A stretch of 64,000 nucleotides of DNA from G965279355 sp965279355 (GCA_965279355.1 OZ257155.1:806001-870000); one strand, 5' to 3'. Shown: positions 1 to 8,628, counted from the first letter of the stretch. A program made the numbers and translations. Notes: generated by a model from the sequence alone, not told the origin.

Positions 1-1229
1 GCAAGCACCGCGAGCTGCGTCGTAAACGCCTTCGTCGACGCCACACCGATCTCCGGCCCCGCATGCGTCGGCAACACGATATCGGCTTCGCGCGCCATCG
101 TGCTTTCCGGCACGTTAACGACGGCGGCAACGATCTGCTGCTGAGACTTCGCGTAACGCATCGCCGCCAGCGTGTCCGCGGTCTCGCCCGACTGGGAGAT
201 AAACATTGCGAGCCCGCCCCTGGGCATGGCCGCGCCGCGATAGCGGAACTCCGAGGCGATATCGATTTCGACCGGGACGCGGGCAATCTGCTCCAGCCAG
301 TATTTCGCCACCATCGCGGCATGGAACGATGTGCCGCAGGCAATCAGCGTGATCTTCGGGATTTCGCCAAGCGCAATCGGTGTCCCCGGCAGCGTCACCT
401 CGCGGGTGACCGGATTGAGATACGAGCGCAGCGTGTCGCCAATCACGGCCGGCTGCTCATGAATCTCCTTATGCATGAAGTGGCGATAGTTGCCCTTTCC
501 GATCAGGGCTCCGGAGAATGCGGTCTCGCGGATGGCGCGCTCGACCACACGTCCATCCCGGTCATGGATGATCGCGCCAGCATGCGTCACGACCGCCCAG
601 TCGCCATCTTCGAAATAGCAGATGCGTTTGGTCAACGGCGCCAGTGCCAATGCATCGGAGCCGACAAACATCTCGCCCTCGCCAAAGCCGAGCGCGAGCG
701 GCGAGCCGCGCCGTGCGGCCAGCAGCACATCCTCGCGTCCGTGCAGCAGAACCGCGAGAGCAAAGGCACCGTCGAGCTTGTCCAGCGCCCTGGCCATCGC
801 CTCTTCCGGCGTGGCGCCCTGGTCCAGCAGGACGGTCAGGAGATGCGCAACGACCTCGGTATCGGTCTCGGTCTCGAAGCGACGCCCCTGGGCTTCCAGC
901 TCTTTGCGCAATTCCTGGAAGTTCTCGATGATGCCGTTATGCACGACAGCAACGCGCTCGGTCGCATGCGGGTGTGCGTTATTCTCGGTCGGTGCGCCAT
1001 GCGTCGCCCAGCGCGTGTGCCCAATGCCGGTCGTGCCGCCGACCGGATCGCGTTTGAGCAGCGTTTCAAGATTGATGAGCTTCCCTTCAGCGCGGCGACG
1101 CTCGATATGGCCGTTGACGATGACGGCAATCCCGGCGGAATCGTATCCGCGATACTCAAGCCGTCGCAGACCATCGACCAGCAGACCGGCCGCCGGCGCC
1201 ACGCCAACCACTCCGACGATGCCGCACAT
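1..1229 (-). CDS. glmS: Glutamine--fructose-6-phosphate aminotransferase (isomerizing), partial
   Basis: Moves the amide nitrogen of glutamine onto fructose-6-phosphate, the first committed step to UDP-GlcNAc for peptidoglycan and LPS. The first 409 codons are present; roughly the last 200 residues of a family usually near 607 residues lie beyond base 1. The ATG at 1229 gives MCGIVGVVG, so Cys2 is the nucleophile of the class II glutaminase domain (about residues 1-220, with GHTRWATHG and HNGIIENF). The first SIS sugar-isomerase domain follows (CGTSFHAA, SQSGETADT, then ASTKAFTTQL near the cut). It starts 4 bases after the glmU stop, so the two genes form an operon making consecutive UDP-GlcNAc pathway enzymes. 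Confidence 0.97.
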   Translation of the reverse strand, partial: MCGIVGVVGVAPAAGLLVDGLRRLEYRGYDSAGIAVIVNGHIERRRAEGKLINLETLLKRDPVGGTTGIGHTRWATHGAPTENNAHPHATERVAVVHNGIIENFQELRKELEAQGRRFETETDTEVVAHLLTVLLDQGATPEEAMARALDKLDGAFALAVLLHGREDVLLAARRGSPLALGFGEGEMFVGSDALALAPLTKRICYFEDGDWAVVTHAGAIIHDRDGRVVERAIRETAFSGALIGKGNYRHFMHKEIHEQPAVIGDTLRSYLNPVTREVTLPGTPIALGEIPKITLIACGTSFHAAMVAKYWLEQIARVPVEIDIASEFRYRGAAMPRGGLAMFISQSGETADTLAAMRYAKSQQQIVAAVVNVPESTMAREADIVLPTHAGPEIGVASTKAFTTQLAVL

Positions 1230-1233
1230 CCCG

Positions 1234-2601
1234 TCAGCCCTTCGTTTTCGCGCGTTTCAGCCGTGCGCGCAGGACCTTGCCCGCGCCGGCCTTCACATCC
1301 TGGCGCGCGCGACCGAACGCGAGCGCATCGGCTGGAACATCCCGGGTCACTGTCGAACCGCCGGCAACGAAGGCGCGGGCGCCGATGCGCACCGGTGCCA
1401 CCAGCGTCGCGTTCGAGCCGATAAAGGCATTCGCACCGATCACCGTCTTGTGCTTGGCGACGCTGTCGTAGTTGCAGGTGATGGTCCCGGCACCGACATT
1501 TGCCCCTTCGCCGACCAAAGCATCACCGATATAGGCGAGATGATTAGCCTTGGCGCTGGATGCGATGCGGCTGTTCTTCACTTCCACGAAATTACCGATA
1601 TGGGCTTCGGCGCCGATATCGGCGCCGGGCCGCAGGCGGGCAAACGGACCGACAATCGCCCCCGCTCCAACGCGCGCGCCGGTCAGATGCGAAAACGCCA
1701 GTATCTCCGCGCCATCATCAACTCGCACGCCGGGACCAAAATAGACAGACGGCCCGATCGTCACGTCCTGTCCAAGCCTGGTGTCCCAGGAAAACCAGAC
1801 CGTTGCCGGATCCACCAGCGTCGCGCCGTTGCTCATGGCGTTGGCTCGCAGCCGCGCCTGCATCGCCGCTTCCGCCTGCGCCAGTTCGGCGCGTGTGTTG
1901 ACCGCGATCAACTGCTCGACCGGTGCTTCGACCCAGACGCAGCGGCGGCTCGCCTCGCAGGCTAGCGCGATGATGTCTGTCAGATAGAATTCGCGCTTCG
2001 CATTGTTGGGCTTGATACGCGCGATCAGATCGAACAGCGCGGCCCCGTCGACAGCCATGACACCTGAGTTGCACAGCGTCGTGTCCTGATCGGCCTCGCC
2101 ATTCGCATCGCTGGCCTCAACGATGCGTTCGATCGTGTTCTCAAATCCCGTGATGAGACGCCCGTACGCGCCGGGCTCTGCGAGCCGCATCGCAAGCACC
2201 GCGACAGCCGCCTCGGCCACACGACGGCGCTCGACGAGAGACAGGAGTATCTCGGCATGAATCAGCGGCGCATCGCCGAGCAGGATCAGGACATCGCCGC
2301 GAAACCCACGCAGCGCCTGCTTTGCCTGCAGCACGGCATGGCCGGTGCCGCGCCGCTGGCGCTGCGCGACGGAGATGATTTTGGCATTCGGCGCTGCTTC
2401 GACTGCGGCGCGATGAACGTTGTCCATGCGGGGGCCGACAACCAGAACGATCCGGTCCGGCTTCAGCGCCGCCGCCGCGGCGACCACGTGTCCGACCATC
2501 GGCCGGCCTGCGACCCGGTGCATCACTTTCGGCTGGGAAGAACGCATGCGCGTGCCCTGCCCAGCAGCGAGCACGACAACCGCAAGATTGGCTCTGGCCA
2601 T
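1234..2601 (-). CDS. glmU: Bifunctional GlcNAc-1-phosphate uridyltransferase / glucosamine-1-phosphate acetyltransferase
   Basis: Cytoplasmic enzyme for the last two steps to UDP-GlcNAc. The N-terminal half carries the nucleotidyltransferase loop LAAGQGTRMRS with the QPK lysine and a GTGHAV motif. The C-terminal half is a left-handed beta-helix of hexapeptide repeats containing NFVEVKNS, AYIGDALVGEGANVGAG and ITCNYD, which belong to the acetyltransferase site. I placed the start at the ATG at 2601 (MARANLAVVVLAAG), giving 455 residues, close to E. coli GlmU (456). An upstream in-frame start would add 31 residues with no family similarity. The sequence reads CNYDSVAKHKT where the family usually has Gly after CNYD, a minor change. 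Confidence 0.97.
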   Translation of the reverse strand: MARANLAVVVLAAGQGTRMRSSQPKVMHRVAGRPMVGHVVAAAAALKPDRIVLVVGPRMDNVHRAAVEAAPNAKIISVAQRQRRGTGHAVLQAKQALRGFRGDVLILLGDAPLIHAEILLSLVERRRVAEAAVAVLAMRLAEPGAYGRLITGFENTIERIVEASDANGEADQDTTLCNSGVMAVDGAALFDLIARIKPNNAKREFYLTDIIALACEASRRCVWVEAPVEQLIAVNTRAELAQAEAAMQARLRANAMSNGATLVDPATVWFSWDTRLGQDVTIGPSVYFGPGVRVDDGAEILAFSHLTGARVGAGAIVGPFARLRPGADIGAEAHIGNFVEVKNSRIASSAKANHLAYIGDALVGEGANVGAGTITCNYDSVAKHKTVIGANAFIGSNATLVAPVRIGARAFVAGGSTVTRDVPADALAFGRARQDVKAGAGKVLRARLKRAKTKG

Positions 2602-2630
2602 ACTCTCTCGATCCCGCCTAAAACACTGGT

Positions 2631-2646
2631 GACTCGCGCGCGAGTC
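2631..2646. promoter_or_regulatory. 16-bp perfect palindrome upstream of glmU
   Basis: GACTCGCGCGCGAGTC is a perfect 16-base palindrome 30 bases before the glmU ATG, in the 132-base divergent gap between glmU and gph. It could be an operator or a 5'-UTR hairpin of the glmUS transcript. No function is assigned. Confidence 0.4.
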
Positions 2647-2733
2647 TTCGAGGCCGCGGACCATGACATAGGCGGCTGAGGCCATCCAAGTCACGAAATA
2701 TTACCTTTATTACCGCGCTCCAGCAGAGTTCCC

Positions 2734-3405
2734 ATGAGCCCTACCCGCTTCCCCCGTCCCGCTGCCGTCGTCTTCGATCTCGACGGTACGCTGGTCGACA
2801 CCGCCCCCGATCTCTGCGGCGCGCTGAACAGCCTGCTCGTGGAACACAGCCGCGCTACGGTCGAACTGGACGATCTGCGCATCATGGTGGGCGACGGCGC
2901 GGCCGCGATGATCGCCCGGGGCTTCGCTGCGACCGGTGCCCCCGTCGAGGACATGCCACCGCTGGTCAGCCGCTTTCTTGAGATTTATCACGCGGCCATC
3001 GCGCAACATTCCCGCCCCTTCCCCGGGGTCGTGGATGTTCTGGAAAAGCTGGCGGCCGAAAACATCAAGCTCGCGGTCTGTACCAACAAATCCACACCCG
3101 GCACGCATCAGCTACTCGCGGAACTCGATCTCGCGCGTCACTTCACCTGCGTCGTCGGCGGCGACGGCCCGGTGCGCAAGCCGGACCCGCGTCACATCCT
3201 AACCGTCACCGAAGCGCTCGGCATCGCGCCGGGCGATGCGGTGATGGTGGGTGACTCAGCCAATGATGTGAATGCCGCGCGGGGCGCCGGCATCAAGGTC
3301 GTGGCAGTGACGTTCGGCTATACCAGCGTGCCGGCGCACCAACTCGGCGCCGATGCAGTGATCGAGCGCTTTTCTGAACTGCCCGGATTACTGGGGCTGC
3401 GTTGA
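2734..3405 (+). CDS. gph: Phosphoglycolate phosphatase (HAD superfamily)
   Basis: Hydrolyses 2-phosphoglycolate, formed by Rubisco oxygenation or DNA 3'-end repair, to glycolate. All HAD motifs are visible: VFDLDGTLVDTAPDL (motif I, two Asp) near the N-terminus, CTNKST (motif II), the lysine in RKPDPRH (motif III) and VGDSANDVNAARGAG (motif IV). The length of 223 residues is normal for Gph. A general HAD sugar or nucleotide phosphatase is possible, but the DTAPDL cap-side motif and the length favour Gph. It is divergent from glmU and converges on the DUF3108 gene with only 3 bases between stops. Confidence 0.85.
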   Translation: MSPTRFPRPAAVVFDLDGTLVDTAPDLCGALNSLLVEHSRATVELDDLRIMVGDGAAAMIARGFAATGAPVEDMPPLVSRFLEIYHAAIAQHSRPFPGVVDVLEKLAAENIKLAVCTNKSTPGTHQLLAELDLARHFTCVVGGDGPVRKPDPRHILTVTEALGIAPGDAVMVGDSANDVNAARGAGIKVVAVTFGYTSVPAHQLGADAVIERFSELPGLLGLR

Positions 3406-3408
3406 CAT

Positions 3409-4245
3409 CTACGGGGCCGGCTTCTGGGCTATGACCGGCTGCTGCACATCGCGCAGATGCACCAGGGTCGGCACGAAGTCGCCGTCGATTTCGATCCGCA
3501 CCGGAATGGCGGCGCGGCCGGGAAGGATCTCCGCAAACCACGCGCGGCCCGTCCGGAAGCGCTGCTTCTTGGCATCTTCGTCCGTGACGCGCTGGTCATA
3601 GCCGGCAATCCGTTCGACATGGAAGTCGCAACGAACGGCATCTCCGCTGAAGGAATTGTGATCGTTCGGCGCCAGGTTCTCTGTGCCGCGATCTTCAACG
3701 ACGACGTCGTATCGGCGGCGGCCATCGAAGACCGGCACGCGGCCGGCACAGCTTTTTTCCGCGGAGACTTTGTGGCTGACGCTCAGCAACGCCGTCATCG
3801 GGTCGCTTGAGCCTTTCATCTTTTCCGGTGGCACGGCATCGCGGCCGTTATCGTCGGTCGGCGTCGGCACGAGGAACAGCGTCGTGACATCGCCGCCGGC
3901 GCCAAACTCCATGGAGATGATGCGGTTCTTGCCACGGTTTTCGGCGTCGATGCGATAGCGCCGCGGGCTCAGGGTCGATCCGAGAATTGCGCCCTCGGTA
4001 AAGCCGACAGACCGCCACGACGAAATCCAACTCGCCATGCCGACCGTCTTGATGTGGGTCGTCACCTCATAGCCGCGCTTTTCCATATCGACGTCGGCAC
4101 TCATGGCGACCACATTGAAGCCGCCGAAATAAACCGAATAGTCCAGCCGGACGGGGCCTTTTTCGGCTTCTTCAGCCGCATAGGCCGGAACAGCGGCAAG
4201 CCCTGCCGCAATCGTAATGGCCGAGACCAGGTGCCGGACCGTCAT
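3409..4245 (-). CDS. DUF3108 domain-containing exported protein
   Basis: Exported protein of 278 residues. The N-terminus is a clear Sec signal peptide (basic MTVRH, hydrophobic stretch, VPAYA-A type cleavage site near residue 23). The mature part, starting KGPVRLDYSVYFGGFNVVAMSADVDM, fits the DUF3108 family of periplasmic or outer-membrane-associated beta-rich proteins whose molecular role is unknown. It includes TVGMASWISSWRS and a C-terminal FAEILPGRAAIPVRIEIDGDF. No operon partner is evident: it converges on gph and is followed upstream by tRNA-Val on the other strand. Confidence 0.8.
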   Translation of the reverse strand: MTVRHLVSAITIAAGLAAVPAYAAEEAEKGPVRLDYSVYFGGFNVVAMSADVDMEKRGYEVTTHIKTVGMASWISSWRSVGFTEGAILGSTLSPRRYRIDAENRGKNRIISMEFGAGGDVTTLFLVPTPTDDNGRDAVPPEKMKGSSDPMTALLSVSHKVSAEKSCAGRVPVFDGRRRYDVVVEDRGTENLAPNDHNSFSGDAVRCDFHVERIAGYDQRVTDEDAKKQRFRTGRAWFAEILPGRAAIPVRIEIDGDFVPTLVHLRDVQQPVIAQKPAP

Positions 4246-4354
4246 GGAAATCGTTCCTCCAGCCGTGACAACGAGGATACCGCGATTATTCTTCCCGCAA
4301 AACCTTGAAAAGCAGGGCTTTGCCGTCGTAGGTTCCGCTTCCGGTATCTGGACC

Positions 4355-4429
4355 GGGCACTTAGCTCAGCGGTAGAGCACTGCTTTCACACGGCAGGGGT
4401 CACAGGTTCAATCCCTGTAGTGCCCACCA
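4355..4429 (+). tRNA. tRNA-Val (anticodon CAC), CCA encoded
   Basis: A full cloverleaf folds by eye. The acceptor arm GGGCACT pairs with AGTGCCC, the D-arm is GCTC/GAGC, and the anticodon stem CTGCT/GGCAG encloses loop TTCACAC, giving anticodon CAC for Val GUG codons. The T-arm ACAGG/CCTGT encloses TTCAATC. Discriminator A and CCA are genomically encoded, so the gene is 75 nt. Confidence 0.95.
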
Positions 4430-4482
4430 TTCCACCCAAGTGGTGATTTCGGCGACTCGGCGCATTACGGTAAAATCCCTAG

Positions 4483-4986
4483 ATGCCTCGAATTTCCCCC
4501 TTCTCTTCGATGGCGGTCCTTTTGGCCCTGTTGCTGGCGCCAGCGGCCTTTGCCCGTGATGCAAAGCCCGGTCAGGCCCAGCGCATCGACAGCGCCGCCA
4601 TAGATTTCGAAAAGGGCGATCACCACAGCGCCTGGTTCCGCTTCTGGTCGCTGGCGCAGGAAGGGCATGCGGCGGCCCAGTTCAATCTCGGTCAGCTCTA
4701 CCGCCTGGGCCTCGGCGTACCGGTCGAATTTGCGATGGCCCGGTATTGGTACGCTGAAGCGGCGGCCCAGGGGCATGGCTACGCCCAGTACAATCTCGGC
4801 ATGATGTACGAGATGGGCCATGGCACCCGGTCCGACGCAATCGAAGCCCAAGCCTGGTATCGCCGGGCGGCGGCACAGGACATCCCCGGGGCCGCGATCG
4901 CCCTCTACCGGCTAGAGCAGAAGGCAAAGACCGCACCTGCCCGGCCCGACCTCAGCGACGCGGCACGCACACCGGCCGTCCAATAG
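4483..4986 (+). CDS. Sel1-repeat (TPR-like) exported protein
   Basis: Small secreted or periplasmic protein of 167 residues. A hydrophobic signal segment (MAVLLALLLAPAAFA, cleavage after AFA) precedes about two to three Sel1-type helical repeats, the clearest being AAQFNLGQLYRLGLGVP followed by YAQYNLGMMYEMGHGT and AWYRRAAAQD. Sel1 repeats mediate protein-protein contacts; no enzymatic motif is present. The ribosome-binding site is weak. It lies 53 bases after tRNA-Val and converges on the CitE-like gene with a 3-base gap. Confidence 0.8.
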   Translation: MPRISPFSSMAVLLALLLAPAAFARDAKPGQAQRIDSAAIDFEKGDHHSAWFRFWSLAQEGHAAAQFNLGQLYRLGLGVPVEFAMARYWYAEAAAQGHGYAQYNLGMMYEMGHGTRSDAIEAQAWYRRAAAQDIPGAAIALYRLEQKAKTAPARPDLSDAARTPAVQ

Positions 4987-4989
4987 CGT

Positions 4990-5814
4990 TCAAAGACCGA
5001 GCCGCTCGGCGACGGCCAGCATGCGGTCGGCAGCCCGAAGCACCGGCCGGTCGATCATCTTGCCGTCCAGCTGAACGGCACCCGTAGACGCTTTCCAAGC
5101 TTCGCGGACGCGCTTTGCCCAGGCAATCTCCTCCGCACTCGGGGTAAACGCCGCATGAACCCCGGCAATATGCTTGGGATGAATGGCCGCCTTGCCGGTG
5201 AAGCCGAACTTGCGGCCCAGCCGCGCTTCCGCAATCGCCCCGGCATCGTCGGCGATGTCGGGATACGGCGTGTCCATCGCGTCGACGCCCGCCATCGCAG
5301 CGGCCTGGATGATCCGTCCCCGTGCATAGATCAGCGGCTCCCATTCCAGGGCACAGCCAAGTTCGGCAGACAGATCCATCGCTCCGAAAAAAAGGAAGCC
5401 ATGCGGAGCGACGGCGCGGGCAATCGCCGGGGCATTCTCAAGCGCAACCGCCGTTTCGATGATCGGAATCAGCGGCGCCGCCGCCGGTCCCAGGCGCTTT
5501 GTCACGTCGGTCAGCGCCGTCTCGTCATCGATCTTGGGCACCATGATATAGGCCGGGCGCACGCCCCCGGCGGCCAGCGTGGCCACGTCGCGCTGGCCGT
5601 CCTCAGTGCTGATTGGATTGATCCGGACCGCCAACGTGGCACCCGGCGGTGGATTACGCAGCGTCGCGACAATCAGCCCCCTTGCCTCTGCTTTGCGATT
5701 CGGGGAGATCGAATCTTCAAGGTCGACGCAGACGATGTCGGCTCCCGAAGCAGCCGCTTTCGCAACACGGTCTGGGCGCAGGGCCGGAACGAACAGCAGC
5801 GAACGACAAAGCAT
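4990..5814 (-). CDS. HpcH/HpaI aldolase / CitE-like CoA-ester lyase
   Basis: TIM-barrel CoA-ester lyase of the citrate lyase beta / malyl-CoA lyase superfamily, 274 residues. Family motifs are RSLLFVPA near the N-terminus, VCVDLEDSI, the arginine in VRINP, the catalytic-region IPIIETA, and FGAMDLSAELG with the metal-side acidic residues, then GKAAIHPKHI. The ATG at 5814 was chosen over a TTG one codon earlier because AAGGGA sits at normal spacing upstream. The substrate (citramalyl-, malyl- or another 3-hydroxyacyl-CoA) cannot be told from sequence. No partner citrate lyase alpha or gamma subunits are present, so a stand-alone CitE-like enzyme is more likely. Confidence 0.88.
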   Translation of the reverse strand: MLCRSLLFVPALRPDRVAKAAASGADIVCVDLEDSISPNRKAEARGLIVATLRNPPPGATLAVRINPISTEDGQRDVATLAAGGVRPAYIMVPKIDDETALTDVTKRLGPAAAPLIPIIETAVALENAPAIARAVAPHGFLFFGAMDLSAELGCALEWEPLIYARGRIIQAAAMAGVDAMDTPYPDIADDAGAIAEARLGRKFGFTGKAAIHPKHIAGVHAAFTPSAEEIAWAKRVREAWKASTGAVQLDGKMIDRPVLRAADRMLAVAERLGL

Positions 5815-5856
5815 CAAATTTCCCTTTCAGGGCAATCGTTAACGGCACAAACCGCA

Positions 5857-5881
5857 GGTGATGGTTTTGCGTTACATCACC
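5857..5881. promoter_or_regulatory. Dyad GGTGATG-N11-CATCACC between divergent genes
   Basis: Perfect 7-base arms separated by 11 bases lie in the 140-base gap between the CitE-like gene (start 5814, leftward) and the pentapeptide gene (start about 5955, rightward). The position suits an operator for either gene. No known binding consensus is recognised. Confidence 0.35.
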
Positions 5882-5954
5882 CAGATATGATATTCCATTC
5901 TCTCCAGCGACGGCTCAAGACTGCCGCGCGTGGGTTTCAGGGGCTTTGCCGGGC

Positions 5955-7205
5955 ATGGTCAAGGTTACGCGGCAGCGGCGGCGCTTCAATCATACGGAAA
6001 TTCACCAGGTCATCGACCTGCACTACAAGTTTCGTAGCGGCAAGCCGGGCGGCGTGCGTGCCCTGCTGGCCTTCGCCGATCTGTCCGGCCTGGCCCTCGC
6101 CGGCGCCAATCTGACCGAAGCGGACCTGTCCGGCGCCCTGCTCGAGGGCGCAAACCTGTCGGACTGCAATCTCGACCGCGCCACCCTGTTCGGCGCCGAT
6201 CTCCGCGATGCGGACCTGGAAGGCGCGAGCCTGATCGGGGCGAACCTGCGCGGGGCCTCGTTGCGCGGTGCCAACCTCACCCGCGCCAATCTCTATAAGG
6301 CAGACCTGCGCAGCGGGTCGATCGCCAGCACTGATATGGGCGGCAATCTAAGCGCGATGTCGATCAAGGCCGGCCCGGCCGAGCTCGATAACGCCAAGCT
6401 GGTCAATGCAAACCTGACCGAAGCGGATATGAGCGGCGCCGTCGCCACCTTCACCGACTTTACGGATTGCGTGCTGCGCGGCGCGAAGCTCGCCCGCGCC
6501 AATCTGCAGAACGCGACGCTGTCGGGTGCCAACCTCGAAGGCGCCGATCTCTCCGCGGCCAACATGCGCGGTGCCGCCATGGACGGCGCCATCCTGACCG
6601 GCGCCAAGATGGAACTCACCGATTTCCACGGCGCAAAGATGAACAACGTTCTGACCGACAAGGCCGCCGGCAAGAAGATGGAAGAGCTTGGCGCCCCGCT
6701 TGCGGAACTGGTGCAGTTGCATCTGCGCTGGGTCGAGACCGGCGGCGCTGACGGAAAGCCTGTCGATCTCAGCGACTACGATCTGCGCGGCGGCCCCATC
6801 CTCGCCCGCGCAAACCTGACGGCGCTGCGCGCCGAGCGCGCGACGTTCTACGGATTGGACCTTGAAGGGGCGATGCTGCAGGGCGCCAAACTGGTCGGCG
6901 CGGATCTGCGGAACTGCCGCCTGGCCGGCGCGGACCTGCGTGGCGCCAATCTCAGCCGTGCCTTGCTCAATCGCGCTGACCTGCGCGATGCCAATATGGA
7001 ACCGCTCCAGCTCGGGCCCGGTCGCGAGTTTCCGACCAACCTTGAAGGCACGGCGTTGCGCTGCGCCGATCTGCGCGGCGCGCGCATGCGTCGTGCCATT
7101 CTCCGCAACGCGGACCTGACCGAAGCAATCCTCTCGAATACCGATCTGAATGAATCCGCGCTCGACGGCGCGAAGATGCCGGCGCGGACGCCGACGCAGG
7201 TCTAG
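5955..7205 (+). CDS. Pentapeptide-repeat protein, two-module
   Basis: About 416 residues built mostly of A(D/N)LXX pentapeptides (for example GANLTEADLSGALLEGANLS), which fold as a right-handed quadrilateral beta-helix. There are two modules. Each opens with a helical cap of pattern L-H-x3 and a Gly-rich turn: IDLHYKFRSGKPGGVRALL at the start and VQLHLRWVETGGADGKPV near the middle (about bases 6710-6765). No signal peptide. The start is the ATG at 5955; a TTG three codons earlier is possible. The gene at 36254-37579 has the same architecture. Function unknown; pentapeptide proteins can mimic DNA or act as scaffolds. It converges with the cyclase-like gene, overlapping by 4 bases. Confidence 0.88.
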   Translation: MVKVTRQRRRFNHTEIHQVIDLHYKFRSGKPGGVRALLAFADLSGLALAGANLTEADLSGALLEGANLSDCNLDRATLFGADLRDADLEGASLIGANLRGASLRGANLTRANLYKADLRSGSIASTDMGGNLSAMSIKAGPAELDNAKLVNANLTEADMSGAVATFTDFTDCVLRGAKLARANLQNATLSGANLEGADLSAANMRGAAMDGAILTGAKMELTDFHGAKMNNVLTDKAAGKKMEELGAPLAELVQLHLRWVETGGADGKPVDLSDYDLRGGPILARANLTALRAERATFYGLDLEGAMLQGAKLVGADLRNCRLAGADLRGANLSRALLNRADLRDANMEPLQLGPGREFPTNLEGTALRCADLRGARMRRAILRNADLTEAILSNTDLNESALDGAKMPARTPTQV

Positions 7206-8374
7206 TTGTTGACCTGAACCATCCGCGGCCCGTCGTTCGTCTGGACCGGAATTTCATAGAGCGCCGGCGCCGCCTCGAAACCGCCAAGCACTGCCGGCGG
7301 CAGCCCCAACGAGATCGTCTCGGAATCTTCGCGCTGCATGCTTGCGCGCAGGTTGAAGACCTCATGCAGGTAACCGTGCTTGTCCTCGATCTGATATTTG
7401 AGGACCGGAAGATTGCGGTCGCCAAAGCGCCCGCCGGTCACCATCGAACGAATTTCCTTAATCTCATGCTCGCCGAAGATGATGCCGTTCAGCCGCGCGA
7501 GCATCTTCTCGGCGCGAACCAGGAACATGACGGTGTCGATCATCTGGGTCAGCGGGTCGAGCGGGCGCTGGAAATTGCCTATGAGGATCTGCCCCGGCAA
7601 AGCCTTGGAGATCATCCGCGCCAGCGTGATTGTCACTTCGCCGACGACATATTCGAAGCCGCGGGGCTTGGTGCCCTCGACCTGATGATACGAGTAGTGA
7701 GCGCCAACAGTGAACGTCGCCCGCAAGCTTGGCACCAACGGACTGTCCGGACCTGCGGCTTTCCGCGCCAGATCATTGTCGACGAGGATTAGCAGCAGCG
7801 CGGCGTAGGTCCGCAGGTCGGCTTCAAGACCGCGCGCCCGGTTCCAGACATAAAACCCATCACCGACGGTGGAGCGTGCCAACTCGACTTCGAGTCCGGC
7901 ATCACCCATCTTCTTCGACGCATTGTTGATGCTGTATTCGAGCGAATTGAGCTGCGCCACCTGCTCCACCGGCGACACCTTAGAGAAGCCCACGATGTCG
8001 AACAGCATGATGCCGCGATACTTGGTCTGCACGATCGAGTAGCGCCGGATCACACTGTCGATGGCTTCCGGATCGATCTCGCCTTTGCCGCGGTCCTTGC
8101 CGATCTTGAACGGCACCGCGATGCGCAACGGCCGCGCCTGCAGAATTTTGCAGGTTTCCGCGAAGGTCGCCTCGCCCATGAACCGCCCGCCGCTCAACAG
8201 GCGCGGCTGCTCCAACGCATGACCGAGCACCCGATACGATGGCGCCAGGCAGACCTGGATGCCGTTCTCGTCCGCCATCCAGCCGACAACCATGTTCTTG
8301 CCGAGCTTCCACGATGTGTGGACCGCAACGTCGATCTCACGCAGTCCTTCGCGAACACGGTTGATATCGGCCAT
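7202..8374 (-). CDS. Class III nucleotidyl cyclase-like protein, non-canonical active site
   Basis: Cytoplasmic protein of 390 residues with no transmembrane segment. A class III cyclase fold is visible in the middle: GIMLFDIVGFSKVS (metal Asp), then TVGDGFYVW (second metal Asp), a VGAHYSYHQVEG strand pair and VGEVTITLARMISKA ending GQILIG. Both metal-binding Asp and the late Arg align with the family. The purine-specifying Lys that usually precedes the GD motif reads as Ser, and the transition-state Asn position reads as Ile. The N-terminal 95 residues and C-terminal 110 residues match nothing I recognise. It may therefore use an unusual nucleotide or be a degenerate sensor. It converges on the pentapeptide gene. 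Confidence 0.7.
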   Translation of the reverse strand: MADINRVREGLREIDVAVHTSWKLGKNMVVGWMADENGIQVCLAPSYRVLGHALEQPRLLSGGRFMGEATFAETCKILQARPLRIAVPFKIGKDRGKGEIDPEAIDSVIRRYSIVQTKYRGIMLFDIVGFSKVSPVEQVAQLNSLEYSINNASKKMGDAGLEVELARSTVGDGFYVWNRARGLEADLRTYAALLLILVDNDLARKAAGPDSPLVPSLRATFTVGAHYSYHQVEGTKPRGFEYVVGEVTITLARMISKALPGQILIGNFQRPLDPLTQMIDTVMFLVRAEKMLARLNGIIFGEHEIKEIRSMVTGGRFGDRNLPVLKYQIEDKHGYLHEVFNLRASMQREDSETISLGLPPAVLGGFEAAPALYEIPVQTNDGPRMVQVNN

Positions 8375-8450
8375 GGGAGTCTTTGTTAACGCCTTGGAGC
8401 CCGGTACCTAAGACATTAGGCGTCACCCGGTTAGGCAGCAAGGATAGCCG

Positions 8451-8627
8451 TCAATCCGTTAATTTCTTGCTGTCGAGTTCGGCATCCGAACGCCGGGTTT
8501 CGGCCTCAAGACGCTCCCTGTCGCCCTTCTTCTGCCCAAAGCGCTGGCGGTTTTCCACAGCCGCCGCCTGTGCATCCTCGCGGGACTTTCGTTTCCGGTG
8601 CTGCCGCAGATTGACCACCTCACCCAT
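8451..8627 (-). CDS. DUF4169 family small protein
   Basis: A 58-residue, highly charged protein starting MGEVVNLRQHRKRKSRED and continuing with Ala/Glu/Arg-rich helix, matching the short alphaproteobacterial DUF4169 family of unknown function. The start is set by the family N-terminus and by position: the ATG at 8627 follows the stop of the CoA-transferase beta-like gene by one base, so it is the last gene of that operon. A longer in-frame reading starting at 8702 would overlap that gene and is unlikely. Confidence 0.75.
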   Translation of the reverse strand: MGEVVNLRQHRKRKSREDAQAAAVENRQRFGQKKGDRERLEAETRRSDAELDSKKLTD

Positions 8628-8628
8628 T

